From Isoptericola peretonis (GTDB lineage: Bacteria; Actinomycetota; Actinomycetes; Actinomycetales; Cellulomonadaceae), in contig JALQCY010000001.1 in assembly GCA_023241745.1 (NCBI GenBank), forward strand, positions 310,001 to 374,000: a stretch of 64,000 bases of DNA, in the 5' to 3' direction. The position numbers were made by a program, and so were the translations under genes. Below are positions 1 to 8,157 of this stretch, in pieces. The stretch's first letter is position 1, and each line of letters begins with the position of its first letter. The notes beneath the pieces were generated by a model. It made no database searches and had not been told where the DNA came from. It was given only the letters and a program-made list of their open reading frames with translations.

Positions 1-560
1 CGGGCGGCGTCGAGCATCTCGTCCGGGATGGCGTCCACCGCGTACACGCGCACGAGGTAGACGCCGATCGGGCTGAGCAGGGACGGCAGGACGACCGCCC
101 ACATGGTGTTGATCATGCCGAGCTGGCTGAGCAGCACGAACGTGGGGATGGTCAGGGCCGTCAGCGGCACCATGACGGAGCCGAGCAGCATGGAGAAGTA
201 GAGGTTGCGCCCCCGGAACCGGTACTTGGCCAGGGCGTACCCGGCCAGCACGGCCAGCGTCGTGGACCCGACGCCGCCGACGATCGCGTAGACGAACGAG
301 TTGCGCATCCACGTCCAGTAGATGCCGCCCTGATACGTGAAGAGCTGCTTCACGTTGTCCCACAGCGCGAACTCGTCGTTGAACCACAGGGCGCCGCCGG
401 AGCCGACGAACAGGCCGCTGTTCGTCTTGGTCGACCCGACCACGAGCCACCACAGCGGCACCACGAAGTACAGCGCCGCGAGGATCAGGAACAGGTGCGA
501 GCCGAGGCGGCGCTGCCCCGTCCGCCGCGGGGAGGTGTGCTGCGTCGTCACGGTGGTCAT
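1..560 (-). CDS. Carbohydrate ABC transporter permease, CUT1 MalG-type (partial)
   Basis: Inner-membrane permease of a sugar importer. The 3' end lies beyond the window edge, so only about 186 N-terminal residues are visible. A hydrophilic Arg-rich N-terminus is followed by hydrophobic segments. The visible part ends near IPDEMLDAAR, the start of the cytoplasmic EAA loop that contacts the ATPase in MalG-like permeases. The ATG (558-560) overlaps the stop of the upstream permease as TGATG, indicating translational coupling. With the next two minus-strand genes it forms a binding protein-permease-permease operon that has no ATPase here, as is common for actinobacterial CUT1 systems sharing one MsmK/MsiK-type ATPase. 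Location opposite a GH51 arabinofuranosidase suggests arabino-oligosaccharides as substrate (inference). Confidence 0.9.
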   Translation of the reverse strand, partial: MTTVTTQHTSPRRTGQRRLGSHLFLILAALYFVVPLWWLVVGSTKTNSGLFVGSGGALWFNDEFALWDNVKQLFTYQGGIYWTWMRNSFVYAIVGGVGSTTLAVLAGYALAKYRFRGRNLYFSMLLGSVMVPLTALTIPTFVLLSQLGMINTMWAVVLPSLLSPIGVYLVRVYAVDAIPDEMLDAA

Positions 561-1513
561 CACTTCAGTCCGCTCTGCTTGCGGGTCGCGTACAGGAACA
601 CGTACGACCCGATGAACACGAGGATCCCCAGCGCGAACGCGATCGTGGAGGCGTAGTTGAACTGGCTGTAGGAGAACGCCATCGAGTACGCGTACATGTT
701 CGGGGTGTAGGTGGTGGGGATCGCGCCCTGCGCGACCGACCGCAGCACCGTCGGCTCGGTGAAGAACTGCAGGGTCCCGATCAGGGCGAACACCACGATC
801 ATCACCATCGACGACGCGATCATCGGGATCTTGATGCGGAACGCGATCGCCCGGTTGCCGGCGCCGTCCAGCTTGGCCGCCTCGTAGATCGACGGGTCGA
901 TCGCCCGCAGCGCCGCGTAGACGATGATCATGTAGTAGCCCACCCACTGCCAGGTCACGATGTTGACCAGCGAGCCGAAGATCAGGTCCCGGGACAGGAA
1001 GTCAGGGGCGTCCAGGCCGAAGACCCCGAAGAGGTCGCTCGCCGGGCCGAACCGCGGGCTGTACAGGAAGCCCCACATGAGCGCGCCGATGACGGCGGGG
1101 ATGGCATAGGGCACGAAGACCAGCAGCCGGGACGCCTGGGACAGCCGGGTGGCGAGCGTGTCGAGCACCAGTGCGATCGCCACGGCGAGGCCGATCTGGA
1201 GGGGCACCATGACCAGCACGAACCTGCCCACGCGGGCCATGCCCGACAGGAAGTCCGCGTCGGTGAACACGCGCACGTAGTTCGCGACGCCCGTGAAGAC
1301 GCTCTCTCCCCCGGTCGCGATGCCCTGGGTGTGCAGGCTGAGCCAGAACGCGTAGCCCAGCGGCACGAGCAGGAAGAGCACGAAGACGACGGTGAACGGG
1401 GCGAGGAACAGCCACCCCCACCACTGGCGCTTCGTGTCGAGCAGGCTCTGGCCCGCGCGTCGGCGGCGGGTCCGGGCGGGCGCCGCGACCCGCTCCGTCG
1501 TCGTCGAGGTCAT
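560..1513 (-). CDS. Carbohydrate ABC transporter permease, CUT1 MalF-type
   Basis: Integral membrane permease of about 317 residues. It has an Arg-rich cytoplasmic N-terminus, first membrane helix WLFLAPFTVVFVLFLLVPLG and an EAA-type loop (IDPSIYEAAKLDGAG) near two thirds of the length, all typical of MalF/UgpA-like CUT1 permeases. I chose the ATG at 1513 because GGAG lies 7 bases upstream. An in-frame ATG at 1558 overlaps the binding-protein stop as ATGA and would add 15 low-complexity residues, so it remains possible. It sits between the binding protein and the MalG-type permease in one operon and would form the heterodimeric channel. Substrate specificity cannot be read from sequence; arabino-oligosaccharide is inferred from the divergent GH51 gene. 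Confidence 0.9.
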   Translation of the reverse strand: MTSTTTERVAAPARTRRRRAGQSLLDTKRQWWGWLFLAPFTVVFVLFLLVPLGYAFWLSLHTQGIATGGESVFTGVANYVRVFTDADFLSGMARVGRFVLVMVPLQIGLAVAIALVLDTLATRLSQASRLLVFVPYAIPAVIGALMWGFLYSPRFGPASDLFGVFGLDAPDFLSRDLIFGSLVNIVTWQWVGYYMIIVYAALRAIDPSIYEAAKLDGAGNRAIAFRIKIPMIASSMVMIVVFALIGTLQFFTEPTVLRSVAQGAIPTTYTPNMYAYSMAFSYSQFNYASTIAFALGILVFIGSYVFLYATRKQSGLK

Positions 1514-1554
1514 CGGGGTGCTCCGTGTCGTGGTCGGTGTGGTCTCGGGGCGCG

Positions 1555-2904
1555 TCATCGGACCGTGAAGCCCTGCTGCTCGGCGTAGCGCACCAGGCTG
1601 TCCTGGATGGTCGCCAGGGCGTCCTCGGCGGTCGCGGGCCCTTCGACCATGTCGTACAGGGCCATCGTCTGGCGGTCGTACGCGTAGACCTGGAACGGGC
1701 TGAACGTGAAGCCCGGGTACCGCGCTGCGGCGTCGAGGAAGACGTCGCGGTTCACCTGCTGCCCCCCGAAGAACGGGTAGCGGCGGTCGGTGAACCAGTC
1801 CGCCTCGAGGGCGAGGTTCCACAGCGGGAACAGGCCGGCGTCCTCGACGCCGATCTTCCAGGTGGCCTCGTCGTCGAACAGCTCCATCGCGACCGTGGCG
1901 GCCGCCTCGGGGTCCTTCGCCTGCGAGGTGACCGCGAGGGCCGAGCCGCCCTGGTTGACCTGCACCGGGTCCGCCGGGTCCCACTGCGGCAGCGGAGCGG
2001 CCTTCCACTCGGCGCCGGAGTCGGCGTCCGACAGGCCCTCGAGGTAACCCGGCCCCCAGGCCGCCGCGATGTAGACGGCGTACGTACCGTCGACGAGGGA
2101 GGTGTTGTAGTCGCTGGTGAACGCGTCGTCGCTGGCGACGAGCCCACGGTCGACGAGGTCCTCCCAGTACGAGAGCACCTTGCGGGCCTCGGGGGTGTCG
2201 ACGTCGATGCCGATCTGGTCGCGCTGCGCCGGGTCGTAGTCGAACGGCGCCCACCCGGCCTGCGCGAACAGCGCGTAGTTGAACGCGCCGCCGTTGGTGG
2301 CGTAGTTGGTGATGTAGCCGTCGTACCCCGCGTCGCGCAGGTCCTGCGCGGCCCGGGCGAACTCGTCCCAGGTGGTCGGGGGCTCGACGCCGTACTTCTC
2401 GAAGATGTCCGCCCGGTACAGCATGCCCACGGGGCCGCCGTCCACCGGGATCGCGTGGACGGCGTCGCCGTCCGACACGTCCGACCAGGCGCCGGCCGGG
2501 AACCGGTCCTCGAGCTCGCCGGCGCCGTAGGGTGCGAGGTCCGCGAGCCCGTCGAGGATCGTGTAGGTGGGCAGGATCTCCGACTCGAGCTGGATGACGT
2601 CCGGCGCGCCCGTCCCCGCCTCGAGGGCGGTGGAGAACTTGCCGTACTCGTCGGCGCCCTGCCCGGCGTTGGTCCAGCAGATCTGGACGTCGTCGTGCTC
2701 GGCGTTGAACCTGTCCACGATCTGCTCGACGGCCGGGAACCAGGCCCACAGCGTGACCCGCGTGGCGGCGGGCTCGGTGATCTCGTTGGTGCAGCTCGTG
2801 TTGTCCGCCGCACCTCCCTCGCCGCCGGGCGCGCACGCCGCGAGCGACAGGCCGGCCAGCCCGGCGGCCGTCCCCGCCACGGAGCGTCGCAGGCCTCTGC
2901 GCAT
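1555..2904 (-). CDS. Extracellular sugar-binding lipoprotein (SBP family 1)
   Basis: Lipid-anchored substrate-binding protein of 449 residues feeding the two downstream permeases. The N-terminus MRRGLRRSVAG and hydrophobic stretch end in the lipobox LSLAAC, so signal peptidase II processing is expected. The mature part has family-1 features such as VTLWAWFPAVEQIVDRFNAE and a C-terminal YDMVEGPATAEDALATIQ segment. The start is fixed by AGGAGG 8 bases upstream of ATG 2904. Its stop overlaps a possible downstream start (ATGA). It is transcribed divergently from the GH51 gene across a 136-base region holding a 16-base palindrome (2981-2996) also found at two other arabinan genes. An arabinan-oligosaccharide (AraN-like) role is therefore likely but inferred. 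Confidence 0.88.
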   Translation of the reverse strand: MRRGLRRSVAGTAAGLAGLSLAACAPGGEGGAADNTSCTNEITEPAATRVTLWAWFPAVEQIVDRFNAEHDDVQICWTNAGQGADEYGKFSTALEAGTGAPDVIQLESEILPTYTILDGLADLAPYGAGELEDRFPAGAWSDVSDGDAVHAIPVDGGPVGMLYRADIFEKYGVEPPTTWDEFARAAQDLRDAGYDGYITNYATNGGAFNYALFAQAGWAPFDYDPAQRDQIGIDVDTPEARKVLSYWEDLVDRGLVASDDAFTSDYNTSLVDGTYAVYIAAAWGPGYLEGLSDADSGAEWKAAPLPQWDPADPVQVNQGGSALAVTSQAKDPEAAATVAMELFDDEATWKIGVEDAGLFPLWNLALEADWFTDRRYPFFGGQQVNRDVFLDAAARYPGFTFSPFQVYAYDRQTMALYDMVEGPATAEDALATIQDSLVRYAEQQGFTVR

Positions 2905-2980
2905 GCCGATTCCTCCTCGAGTCGTCCGGGCCCAGATCCTCCTGGGCCGATTGGTGCCTCGCGCGGCGACCGTGGTTGAC

Positions 2981-2996
2981 TCTACATCGTTGTACA
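2981..2996. promoter_or_regulatory. LacI-type operator, arabinan family, site 1
   Basis: The 16-mer TCTACATCGTTGTACA is an interrupted palindrome with a central CG, typical of LacI-family operators. It lies in the divergent region between the CUT1 binding protein and the GH51 gene. A TTGACT hexamer (2976-2981) abuts it and may be a -35 element for the plus strand, but no convincing -10 follows. Near-identical sites occur at 36470-36485 and 23151-23166. The binding regulator is not proven; the LacI proteins encoded at 36544-37656 and 29832-30854 are candidates. Confidence 0.6.
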
Positions 2997-3040
2997 CGGT
3001 GGCTTCACCATCGCCCACTTCGACGAGGAACGTGAGACCC

Positions 3041-4642
3041 ATGACGGCTCCCCACACCGACGACCGCCCCTCCCCCGCCGCGCCCGACGCCACCGTCGAC
3101 GGGCCCGGCGCCACCTCCGACGTCCGGGTCACGCTGCACCCCGACTTCCGCCGAGGCACGGTCGACCGGCGCCTGTTCGGCTCGTTCGTCGAGCACCTGG
3201 GCCGCGCGGTCTACACCGGCATCTTCGAGCCCGGCCACCCCACCGCCGACGAGCACGGCTTCCGTCGCGACGTCGCCGACCTCGTCCACGAGCTGGGCGT
3301 CCCCATGGTGCGCTACCCGGGCGGCAACTTCGTCTCCAACTACGTGTGGGAGGACGCCGTCGGGCCGGTCGAGCAGCGCAAGCCCTTCCTCGACCTCGCG
3401 TGGCGCACCGTCGAGCCCAACCTGGTCGGCACCGACGAGTTCCTCCAGTGGGCCGAGCGCGAGGGCGTCGAGCCGATGATGGCGGTCAACCTCGGCACCC
3501 GCGGCGTCGCGGCCGCCGCCGCCCTCGTCGAGTACTGCAACGGCGAGGCCGGCACCCGTTGGGCCGACCTGCGCATCGCCAACGGCCGGGAGGAGCCCTA
3601 CGGCGTCCGGCTCTGGTGCCTCGGCAACGAGATGGACGGCCCGTGGCAGATCGGCCACAAGGACGCCCACGAGTACGGCAAGCTCGCTGCCGAGGCCGGC
3701 AAGGCCATGAAGCTGGTCGACCCGTCGATCTCGTTGATCGTCTGCGGCTCGTCGTCCATGCAGATGCCCACGTTCGGCGAGTGGGAGCGCATCGTCCTGT
3801 CGTACACGTACGACCTGGTCGACCACATCTCCATGCACGCCTACTACGAGGAGGTCGGCGGCGACCGCGCGTCGTTCCTCGCGTCCGGCACCGCCATGGA
3901 CCGGTTCATCGACCGCGTCGTCGCCTCGGCCGACGCCGTCGGCGCCGAGCGGCGCAGCGATAAGAAGATCACCATCAGCTTCGACGAGTGGAACGTCTGG
4001 TACCTCGAGACCCGCTTCCCGGGCGAGGCCAACCTGCCGATCCAGCGCGACGCCCCGCGCATCATCGAGGACGTCTACTCCGGGCTCGACGCCGTCGTCG
4101 TCGGCGACCTGCTGGTCACCCTCCTCAACCACGCCGACCGCGTGCCGGTCGCCTGCCTCGCCCAGCTCGTCAACGTCATCGCGCCGATCATGACCGTCCC
4201 CGGCGGCGAGGCCTGGCGCCAGCCCACCTTCCACCCGTTCGCGACGACGTCGCGCCTGGCCCGCGGCACGGCGCTCGACGTGCGCGTCGACGCGCCGACG
4301 TACGAGACCGCTCGCCACGGCGCCGCCCCGGTCGTGACGGCGGCCGCGACGGTGGACGACGACGGCGCTCTCGGCCTGTTCCTCACCAACCGGTCCGACC
4401 GGGTGGTCGAGGTGGAGCTGGCACACGTCGGCGCCGGCCTCGGGCTCACTGAGGGCTGGCAGATGGTCGCGGACCACGAGCCGGCCGTCGAGGGCCCCGA
4501 GCACGCCGCGAAGGTGAGCGAGACCTGCTGGTCCGCCGTCGACGTCGCCACGTCCGTCGCCGGCACCGCGGGGGGCACGACCACCGTGCGCCTGGCGCCC
4601 GAGTCGTGGACCGCGTTCTCCGGGACGTTCGCCCGCGCCTGA
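3041..4642 (+). CDS. GH51 alpha-L-arabinofuranosidase, intracellular
   Basis: Exo-acting retaining glycosidase of 533 residues that releases L-arabinofuranose from arabino-oligosaccharides. No signal peptide is visible, so it should act in the cytoplasm. The GH51 fold starts at VDRRLFGSFVEHLGRAVYTG. PMVRYPGGNFVSNYVWEDAVGP is a family signature, CLGNEMDGPWQIGH carries the acid/base Glu after Asn, and SFDEWNVWY carries the nucleophile Glu. Length matches single-domain GH51 enzymes of about 500 residues. The ATG at 3041 is preceded by GAGGAA about 10 bases upstream. Its divergent position against a sugar importer fits hydrolysis of imported arabinan or arabinoxylan fragments, and the shared operator at 2981-2996 suggests co-regulation with secreted arabinan enzymes further along. 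Confidence 0.95.
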   Translation: MTAPHTDDRPSPAAPDATVDGPGATSDVRVTLHPDFRRGTVDRRLFGSFVEHLGRAVYTGIFEPGHPTADEHGFRRDVADLVHELGVPMVRYPGGNFVSNYVWEDAVGPVEQRKPFLDLAWRTVEPNLVGTDEFLQWAEREGVEPMMAVNLGTRGVAAAAALVEYCNGEAGTRWADLRIANGREEPYGVRLWCLGNEMDGPWQIGHKDAHEYGKLAAEAGKAMKLVDPSISLIVCGSSSMQMPTFGEWERIVLSYTYDLVDHISMHAYYEEVGGDRASFLASGTAMDRFIDRVVASADAVGAERRSDKKITISFDEWNVWYLETRFPGEANLPIQRDAPRIIEDVYSGLDAVVVGDLLVTLLNHADRVPVACLAQLVNVIAPIMTVPGGEAWRQPTFHPFATTSRLARGTALDVRVDAPTYETARHGAAPVVTAAATVDDDGALGLFLTNRSDRVVEVELAHVGAGLGLTEGWQMVADHEPAVEGPEHAAKVSETCWSAVDVATSVAGTAGGTTTVRLAPESWTAFSGTFARA

Positions 4643-4814
4643 CGCCCCACCCCGTCCACGGGCGGGTGGCCGACCACGTCGGCCGCCCGCCCGTCGTCGT
4701 CCCGAAGCACGTGCGTGCGGCAACCGTCACGCAAGCACCCAGGGGATGTGCCAGTCTGCAAGGACCAGTCGAGCAGCGTGCTGGCGACCGACCGACCACC
4801 CCTAGGGGGTTGCG

Positions 4815-5618
4815 ATGGACGACAAGCTCAAACTCGCAGGAATCCTGCTCGGGGGATATCTCCTGGGCCGGACCAAGAAGCTGAAGACGGCCGTGATGCT
4901 CAGTGCGGCCGTGGCGGGCAACCGCCTGCGTGACGAATCGGCCCGTGGAGCCCTGCTCGACGGCCTGGGCGGGCTGCGCGACTTCGCGTCCTCGCCGGAG
5001 ATCAAAAGACTGACGGGCGACGTCACCGGCCGACTCGTCGACGCCGGCAAGGTCGCGGCCCTCGCCGCGGTGACGAGCCGCGTGGACGACCTGACCTCCC
5101 GGCTCGAGGCCGGCGCGCGCCGCGACAAGGACGAGGACTCCGGTCAGGAGGCACCGGACGACGAGGCGCCTGAAGAGGAGGCGCCCGAGGAAGAGGCACC
5201 CGAGGACGAGGCACCCGAGGACGAGGCACCCGAGGACGAGGCACCCGAGGACGAGGCACCCGAGGACGAAGCCCCCGCCGACGAGGACGAGGCGCCCGAG
5301 GACGAGGCGCCCGCGGACGAGGAGGCCCCCGAGGAGGAGCCCGAGGGCGAGGCCGCCGAGGAGCCCGAGGACGAGGCGCCCGCGGAGAAGAAGGCACCTG
5401 CGCGTCGGCGCAAGACGTCCACGTCCGACCAGGGTGAGAAGAAGTCGGGGAGCTCCACCGGCTCCCGCTCGAGCTCCGGCAGCGGCTCCGGCACGTCCCG
5501 GCGGCGTACGTCGTCGTCCGGTACCCGGTCGTCGTCCGGCTCCGGGTCGTCCGGCTCGCGGTCCTCCGGCTCGCGCTCCTCGGGCTCGCGGTCCTCCGGC
5601 ACCCGCAAGTCGTCCTGA
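4815..5618 (+). CDS. Gas-vesicle operon first gene, GvpY-like protein with acidic repeat tail
   Basis: A 267-residue protein opening the gas-vesicle operon. Residues 1-95 form the only ordered-looking part, with a hydrophobic start (LKLAGILLGGYLLGRTKKLK) and an amphipathic region around a conserved-looking GLRDFASSPEIKRLTGDVTG. Residues from about 110 to 195 are Glu/Asp/Pro/Ala-rich with repeated PEDEA units. The last 70 residues are Ser/Gly/Arg-rich and basic. Comparable small proteins accompany actinobacterial gvp clusters (GvpY-like by position and character), but I cannot assign a biochemical role. The ATG follows AGGGGG by 5 bases; a CCCCTAGGGG palindrome (4799-4808) overlaps that ribosome site. 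The operon promoter was not recognised in 4643-4814. Confidence 0.75.
   Translation: MDDKLKLAGILLGGYLLGRTKKLKTAVMLSAAVAGNRLRDESARGALLDGLGGLRDFASSPEIKRLTGDVTGRLVDAGKVAALAAVTSRVDDLTSRLEAGARRDKDEDSGQEAPDDEAPEEEAPEEEAPEDEAPEDEAPEDEAPEDEAPEDEAPADEDEAPEDEAPADEEAPEEEPEGEAAEEPEDEAPAEKKAPARRRKTSTSDQGEKKSGSSTGSRSSSGSGSGTSRRRTSSSGTRSSSGSGSSGSRSSGSRSSGSRSSGTRKSS
5193..5267 (+). repeat. In-frame 15-bp tandem repeat (5 exact units)
   Basis: Five consecutive exact copies of GAGGCACCCGAGGAC, each encoding one five-residue acidic Glu-Ala-Pro-Glu-Asp unit. Degenerate copies flank the array on both sides. As the unit is a multiple of three, slippage would change tail length without breaking the frame. Confidence 0.9.
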
Positions 5619-5641
5619 ACCCGAGCGGACTGGAGAGTGCC

Positions 5642-6676
5642 ATGAGCGAGAACGCGAAGTCCCCCCTGCCCGGCGCCGCGACCGGCGGCCTCGGCAGCCT
5701 GAAGGAGTCGGTCGGCGGCCTGGCCCGCGCGTTCGGCGACCGCGCCGTCGGCGCCGTCAGCGACAAGGTCGGCTCGGTCACGGACCGGCTGACCGACTAC
5801 GCCCAGAACCCGGGCGCCTCGGCGGCGGCCGCGGGCGCCAAGACGCTCGCCGAAGGCGGCTCGCCCCTCAAGGCGGGCGCCAAGTCCGCCATGACGGCGG
5901 TGAAGGACAAGGTCAAGGACGTCTTCACCGGCGGCGGGGGCGACGGCGGCAGCGGCGGCGGCCACCGGTTCATCAACATCGTCGAGGCGATCGACGTCGG
6001 GGCTCCCATCGACGTCGTCTACGACGCCTGGACGGAGTACGACACGTGGCCCGACTTCATGAAGAAGGTCGAGAAGGCGCACCTCGACCAGGACGAGGGC
6101 ACCGTCTCCTTCGAGGGCAAGGTGTTCTGGTCCAACCGCAGCTGGGAGGCGACGATCGTCGACCAGATCGCGACCCGCCGCGTCGTGTGGGAGTCCACCG
6201 GCGCCAAGGGGACGCTCAGCGGCGCCGTGACGTTCCATGCCCTGGCCGACGACCTGACCCGCATCGTCGTGGTCGTCGAGTACCGCCCCCGCGGCTTCAT
6301 GGAGAAGGTCGCCAACGTGTGGCGGCCCGTCGGGCGCCGGCTGCGGCTGGAGCTCAAGTTCTTCGTCCACCACGTGATGACCGACGTCATGCTCCACCCC
6401 GACGACCTCGAGGGGTACCGGGCGGAGATCCAGGACGAGGAGGTCGTCCGCTCCCACGAGGACGTCGTCGCCGAGCAGGAGCAGGGCGAGGGCGAGGACG
6501 AGGGCGAGGGCGAGGGCGAGGACGAGGGGGACCAGGAAGGCGCCCCGGAGGACGAGTCCGAGGACGAGGAAGGGTCCGAGGAGGAGCAGGAGCCCGAAGA
6601 GGAGCAGGAGCCCGAAGAGGAGCAGGAGCCCGAGGAAGAGCCGAAGCCGCAGAGCCGGCGCCGCAGGAGCCGGTGA
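5642..6676 (+). CDS. SRPBCC-domain gas-vesicle accessory protein (GvpZ-like)
   Basis: A 344-residue protein whose centre (about residues 105-255) is an SRPBCC/START-like fold: INIVEAIDVGAPIDVVYDAW, then DTWPDFMKKVEKAHLDQDEG and RRVVWESTGAKGTLSGAVTF. Such a domain sits in many actinobacterial gvp operons (GvpZ-like) and in general binds hydrophobic ligands or acts as a chaperone; the true partner is unknown. Residues 1-100 are Gly/Ala-rich with a repeated GSVTDRLTDYAQNPGASA-like region. The C-terminal 65 residues are almost wholly Glu/Asp with three EEEQEP units, ending in a basic SRRRRSR. ATG 5642 follows GGAGAG. Automatic labels of polyketide cyclase should not be taken literally. Confidence 0.82.
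   Translation: MSENAKSPLPGAATGGLGSLKESVGGLARAFGDRAVGAVSDKVGSVTDRLTDYAQNPGASAAAAGAKTLAEGGSPLKAGAKSAMTAVKDKVKDVFTGGGGDGGSGGGHRFINIVEAIDVGAPIDVVYDAWTEYDTWPDFMKKVEKAHLDQDEGTVSFEGKVFWSNRSWEATIVDQIATRRVVWESTGAKGTLSGAVTFHALADDLTRIVVVVEYRPRGFMEKVANVWRPVGRRLRLELKFFVHHVMTDVMLHPDDLEGYRAEIQDEEVVRSHEDVVAEQEQGEGEDEGEGEGEDEGDQEGAPEDESEDEEGSEEEQEPEEEQEPEEEQEPEEEPKPQSRRRRSR
6581..6634 (+). repeat. In-frame 18-bp tandem repeat in the acidic tail
   Basis: Three 18-base units (GAGGAGCAGGAGCCCGAA; the third differs at its last base) encode repeated Glu-Glu-Gln-Glu-Pro-Glu. The array lies in the C-terminal acidic tail of the SRPBCC gene and is a multiple of three in length. Confidence 0.85.
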
Positions 6677-6718
6677 TCCCGGACCTGTGCCCGTCGGAGC
6701 ACGCAGCGAGGAGGAAGC

Positions 6719-7141
6719 ATGAGTGAGGTCGCAACCCGCCGCTCAGGCGGCGGCTACCTGGACCGTCCGCAGTCGTCGTCGTTGGCCGACGTCGTCAACA
6801 TCATCCTCGACAAGGGGCTGGTGATCGACGCGTTCGTCCGGGTGTCCGTCGTCGGGATCGAGCTGATCACCATCGACGCCCGGATCGTCATCGCGAGCGT
6901 CGACACGTACCTGCGCTTCGCGGAGGCCACGAACCGCCTCGACCTGGAGCAGACCGGCGGCAGGGAGCTGCCCGAGCTCGTCGACGACATGTCCAAGAGC
7001 GGGTCCCACGGCAAGACCAAGGGCATGCTCTCCGGCGCGAAGGAGGCGCTGACCGGGAACAAGGACGACGAGGACGACCAGGACGAGGACGAGAAGAAGT
7101 CGCAGCCTCGCCGGCGCACCGCACGCAAGGAGACCTCGTGA
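6719..7141 (+). CDS. gvpA: Gas vesicle structural protein GvpA with charged C-terminal extension
   Basis: Likely main shell protein of the gas vesicle, the hydrophobic monomer that assembles into ribs. Residues about 20-75 match the GvpA core: [20 protein letters not shown], then [20 protein letters not shown] and [10 protein letters not shown]. Total length is 140 residues, about twice the roughly 70 residues of cyanobacterial GvpA. The extra C-terminal half is hydrophilic, with an Asp/Glu run (residues 115-127) followed by a Lys/Arg-rich end. ATG 6719 is preceded by AGGAGG with good spacing. Its end overlaps the next gene as GTGA, implying coupled translation with gvpF. Of the three GvpA-family proteins in the operon, this one has the cleanest structural-subunit core. 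Confidence 0.93.
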   Translation: MSEVATRRSGGGYLDRPQSSSLADVVNIILDKGLVIDAFVRVSVVGIELITIDARIVIASVDTYLRFAEATNRLDLEQTGGRELPELVDDMSKSGSHGKTKGMLSGAKEALTGNKDDEDDQDEDEKKSQPRRRTARKETS

Positions 7142-7902
7142 CGGTGGGCACCGAGAAGGACCCCGCGGTCGGTGCCGCCGACCTGTACCTGTACGGGCTC
7201 GTGGCGCCCGACGCCCCGCTGCCGGACGACCTGGCGGGGATCGCCGGGCGGCCCGTCCGGGCCGAGGCGCTCGGGTCGGTGGCGGCGGTCGTCTCCGACG
7301 CGCCGTCCGACCGCGAGGTCGGACTGCCCGACGACGTGCGCGACCACGCCCGGGTGCTGGACGCGGTCGCCGACGTGGCGCCGGTGCTGCCGGTCCGGTT
7401 CGGCACCCTGACGGCCGCGGGCGCGCTGGAGGACGCCGTGCCCGCGGACCGTCAGCGCCGGCACGCCGACGACCTCCGTGCCCTCGCCGGCACCGCCCAG
7501 CTCACCGTGTCGGCGCGGTACCGCGAGGAGGCCGTGCTGGCCGAGCTCGTGGCCGAGAACCCCGAGATCCGCCACCTGCGCGAGCGCACCCGGGGACGCG
7601 ACGAGATGGCCACGTACGACGCGCGGCTGCGGCTGGGCGAGCTGGTGGTCGCCGGGTTCGACCGCCGGCGCCCGGCGGACGCGGAGCTGGTCGCGCGCAC
7701 CGTCGCCCCCTTCGCCCGCGCGATCAGCGATCACGAGGTGACGCGGACCGGGGACGTCACGGAGCTGGCGCTCCTCGTGCGGCGGGACGACGTGGGGCCG
7801 CTCGAGGACGCCCTCGAGGCGCTGGCCGAGCAGGTGGCCGACCGCATGGTCGTGCGCCTGGTGGGGCCGCAGGCACCGTACGACTTCGCCGAGGAGGTGT
7901 GA
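7138..7902 (+). CDS. gvpF: Gas vesicle protein GvpF/GvpL family (GvpF)
   Basis: A 254-residue GvpF/L-family protein, needed in known systems for vesicle assembly and thought to contact GvpA. It begins with the family's [14 protein letters not shown] and has the mid-section [19 protein letters not shown] characteristic of GvpF/L. It ends with the C-terminal motif [13 protein letters not shown] that recurs in the second paralogue at 10596 (VGPWPPYSFAEV). The GTG start at 7138 overlaps the gvpA stop (GTGA) and has AAGGAG upstream. It is followed after three bases by gvpG. Confidence 0.92.
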   Translation: MTVGTEKDPAVGAADLYLYGLVAPDAPLPDDLAGIAGRPVRAEALGSVAAVVSDAPSDREVGLPDDVRDHARVLDAVADVAPVLPVRFGTLTAAGALEDAVPADRQRRHADDLRALAGTAQLTVSARYREEAVLAELVAENPEIRHLRERTRGRDEMATYDARLRLGELVVAGFDRRRPADAELVARTVAPFARAISDHEVTRTGDVTELALLVRRDDVGPLEDALEALAEQVADRMVVRLVGPQAPYDFAEEV

Positions 7903-7905
7903 TCC

Positions 7906-8157
7906 GTGGGCCTGTTCACGGCGCTGGTCACGCTGCCGCTCGCCCCCGTGCGCGGCGTCGTGTGGGTGGCCGAGCAGGTGCGCACCGAGGCCGAGCGCGA
8001 GCTGTACGACCCGGGCACGATCCGTCAGCGCCTCGACGAGATCGCCCGCGCCCGCCAGGAGGGCACGATCGACGACGCCGACGCCGATGCGGCCGAGCGC
8101 GAGCTGGTCGCCCGGCTGCTGGAGTCGAGCCGACGACGCCGAGGAGGTGGAGCATGA
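7906..8157 (+). CDS. gvpG: Gas vesicle protein GvpG
   Basis: A small 83-residue protein matching GvpG: MGLFTALVTLPLAPVRGVVW then WVAEQVRTEAERELYDPGTI and RQRLDEIARARQEGTIDDAD. It has an amphipathic N-terminus and a charged helical C-terminus. GvpG is one of the conserved accessory proteins needed for vesicle nucleation in known systems, and its usual length is about 80-90 residues. The GTG start at 7906 sits behind GAGGAGG located inside the end of gvpF. The stop overlaps the gvpO start by four bases (ATGA), so gvpF-G-O are translationally linked. Confidence 0.9.
   Translation: MGLFTALVTLPLAPVRGVVWVAEQVRTEAERELYDPGTIRQRLDEIARARQEGTIDDADADAAERELVARLLESSRRRRGGGA

Noticed and set aside
5642..6676. 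Annotation of the SRPBCC gene as a polyketide cyclase.
   Set aside because: The fold is shared by many families; no polyketide genes are near, and position in a gvp operon points to an accessory vesicle role.
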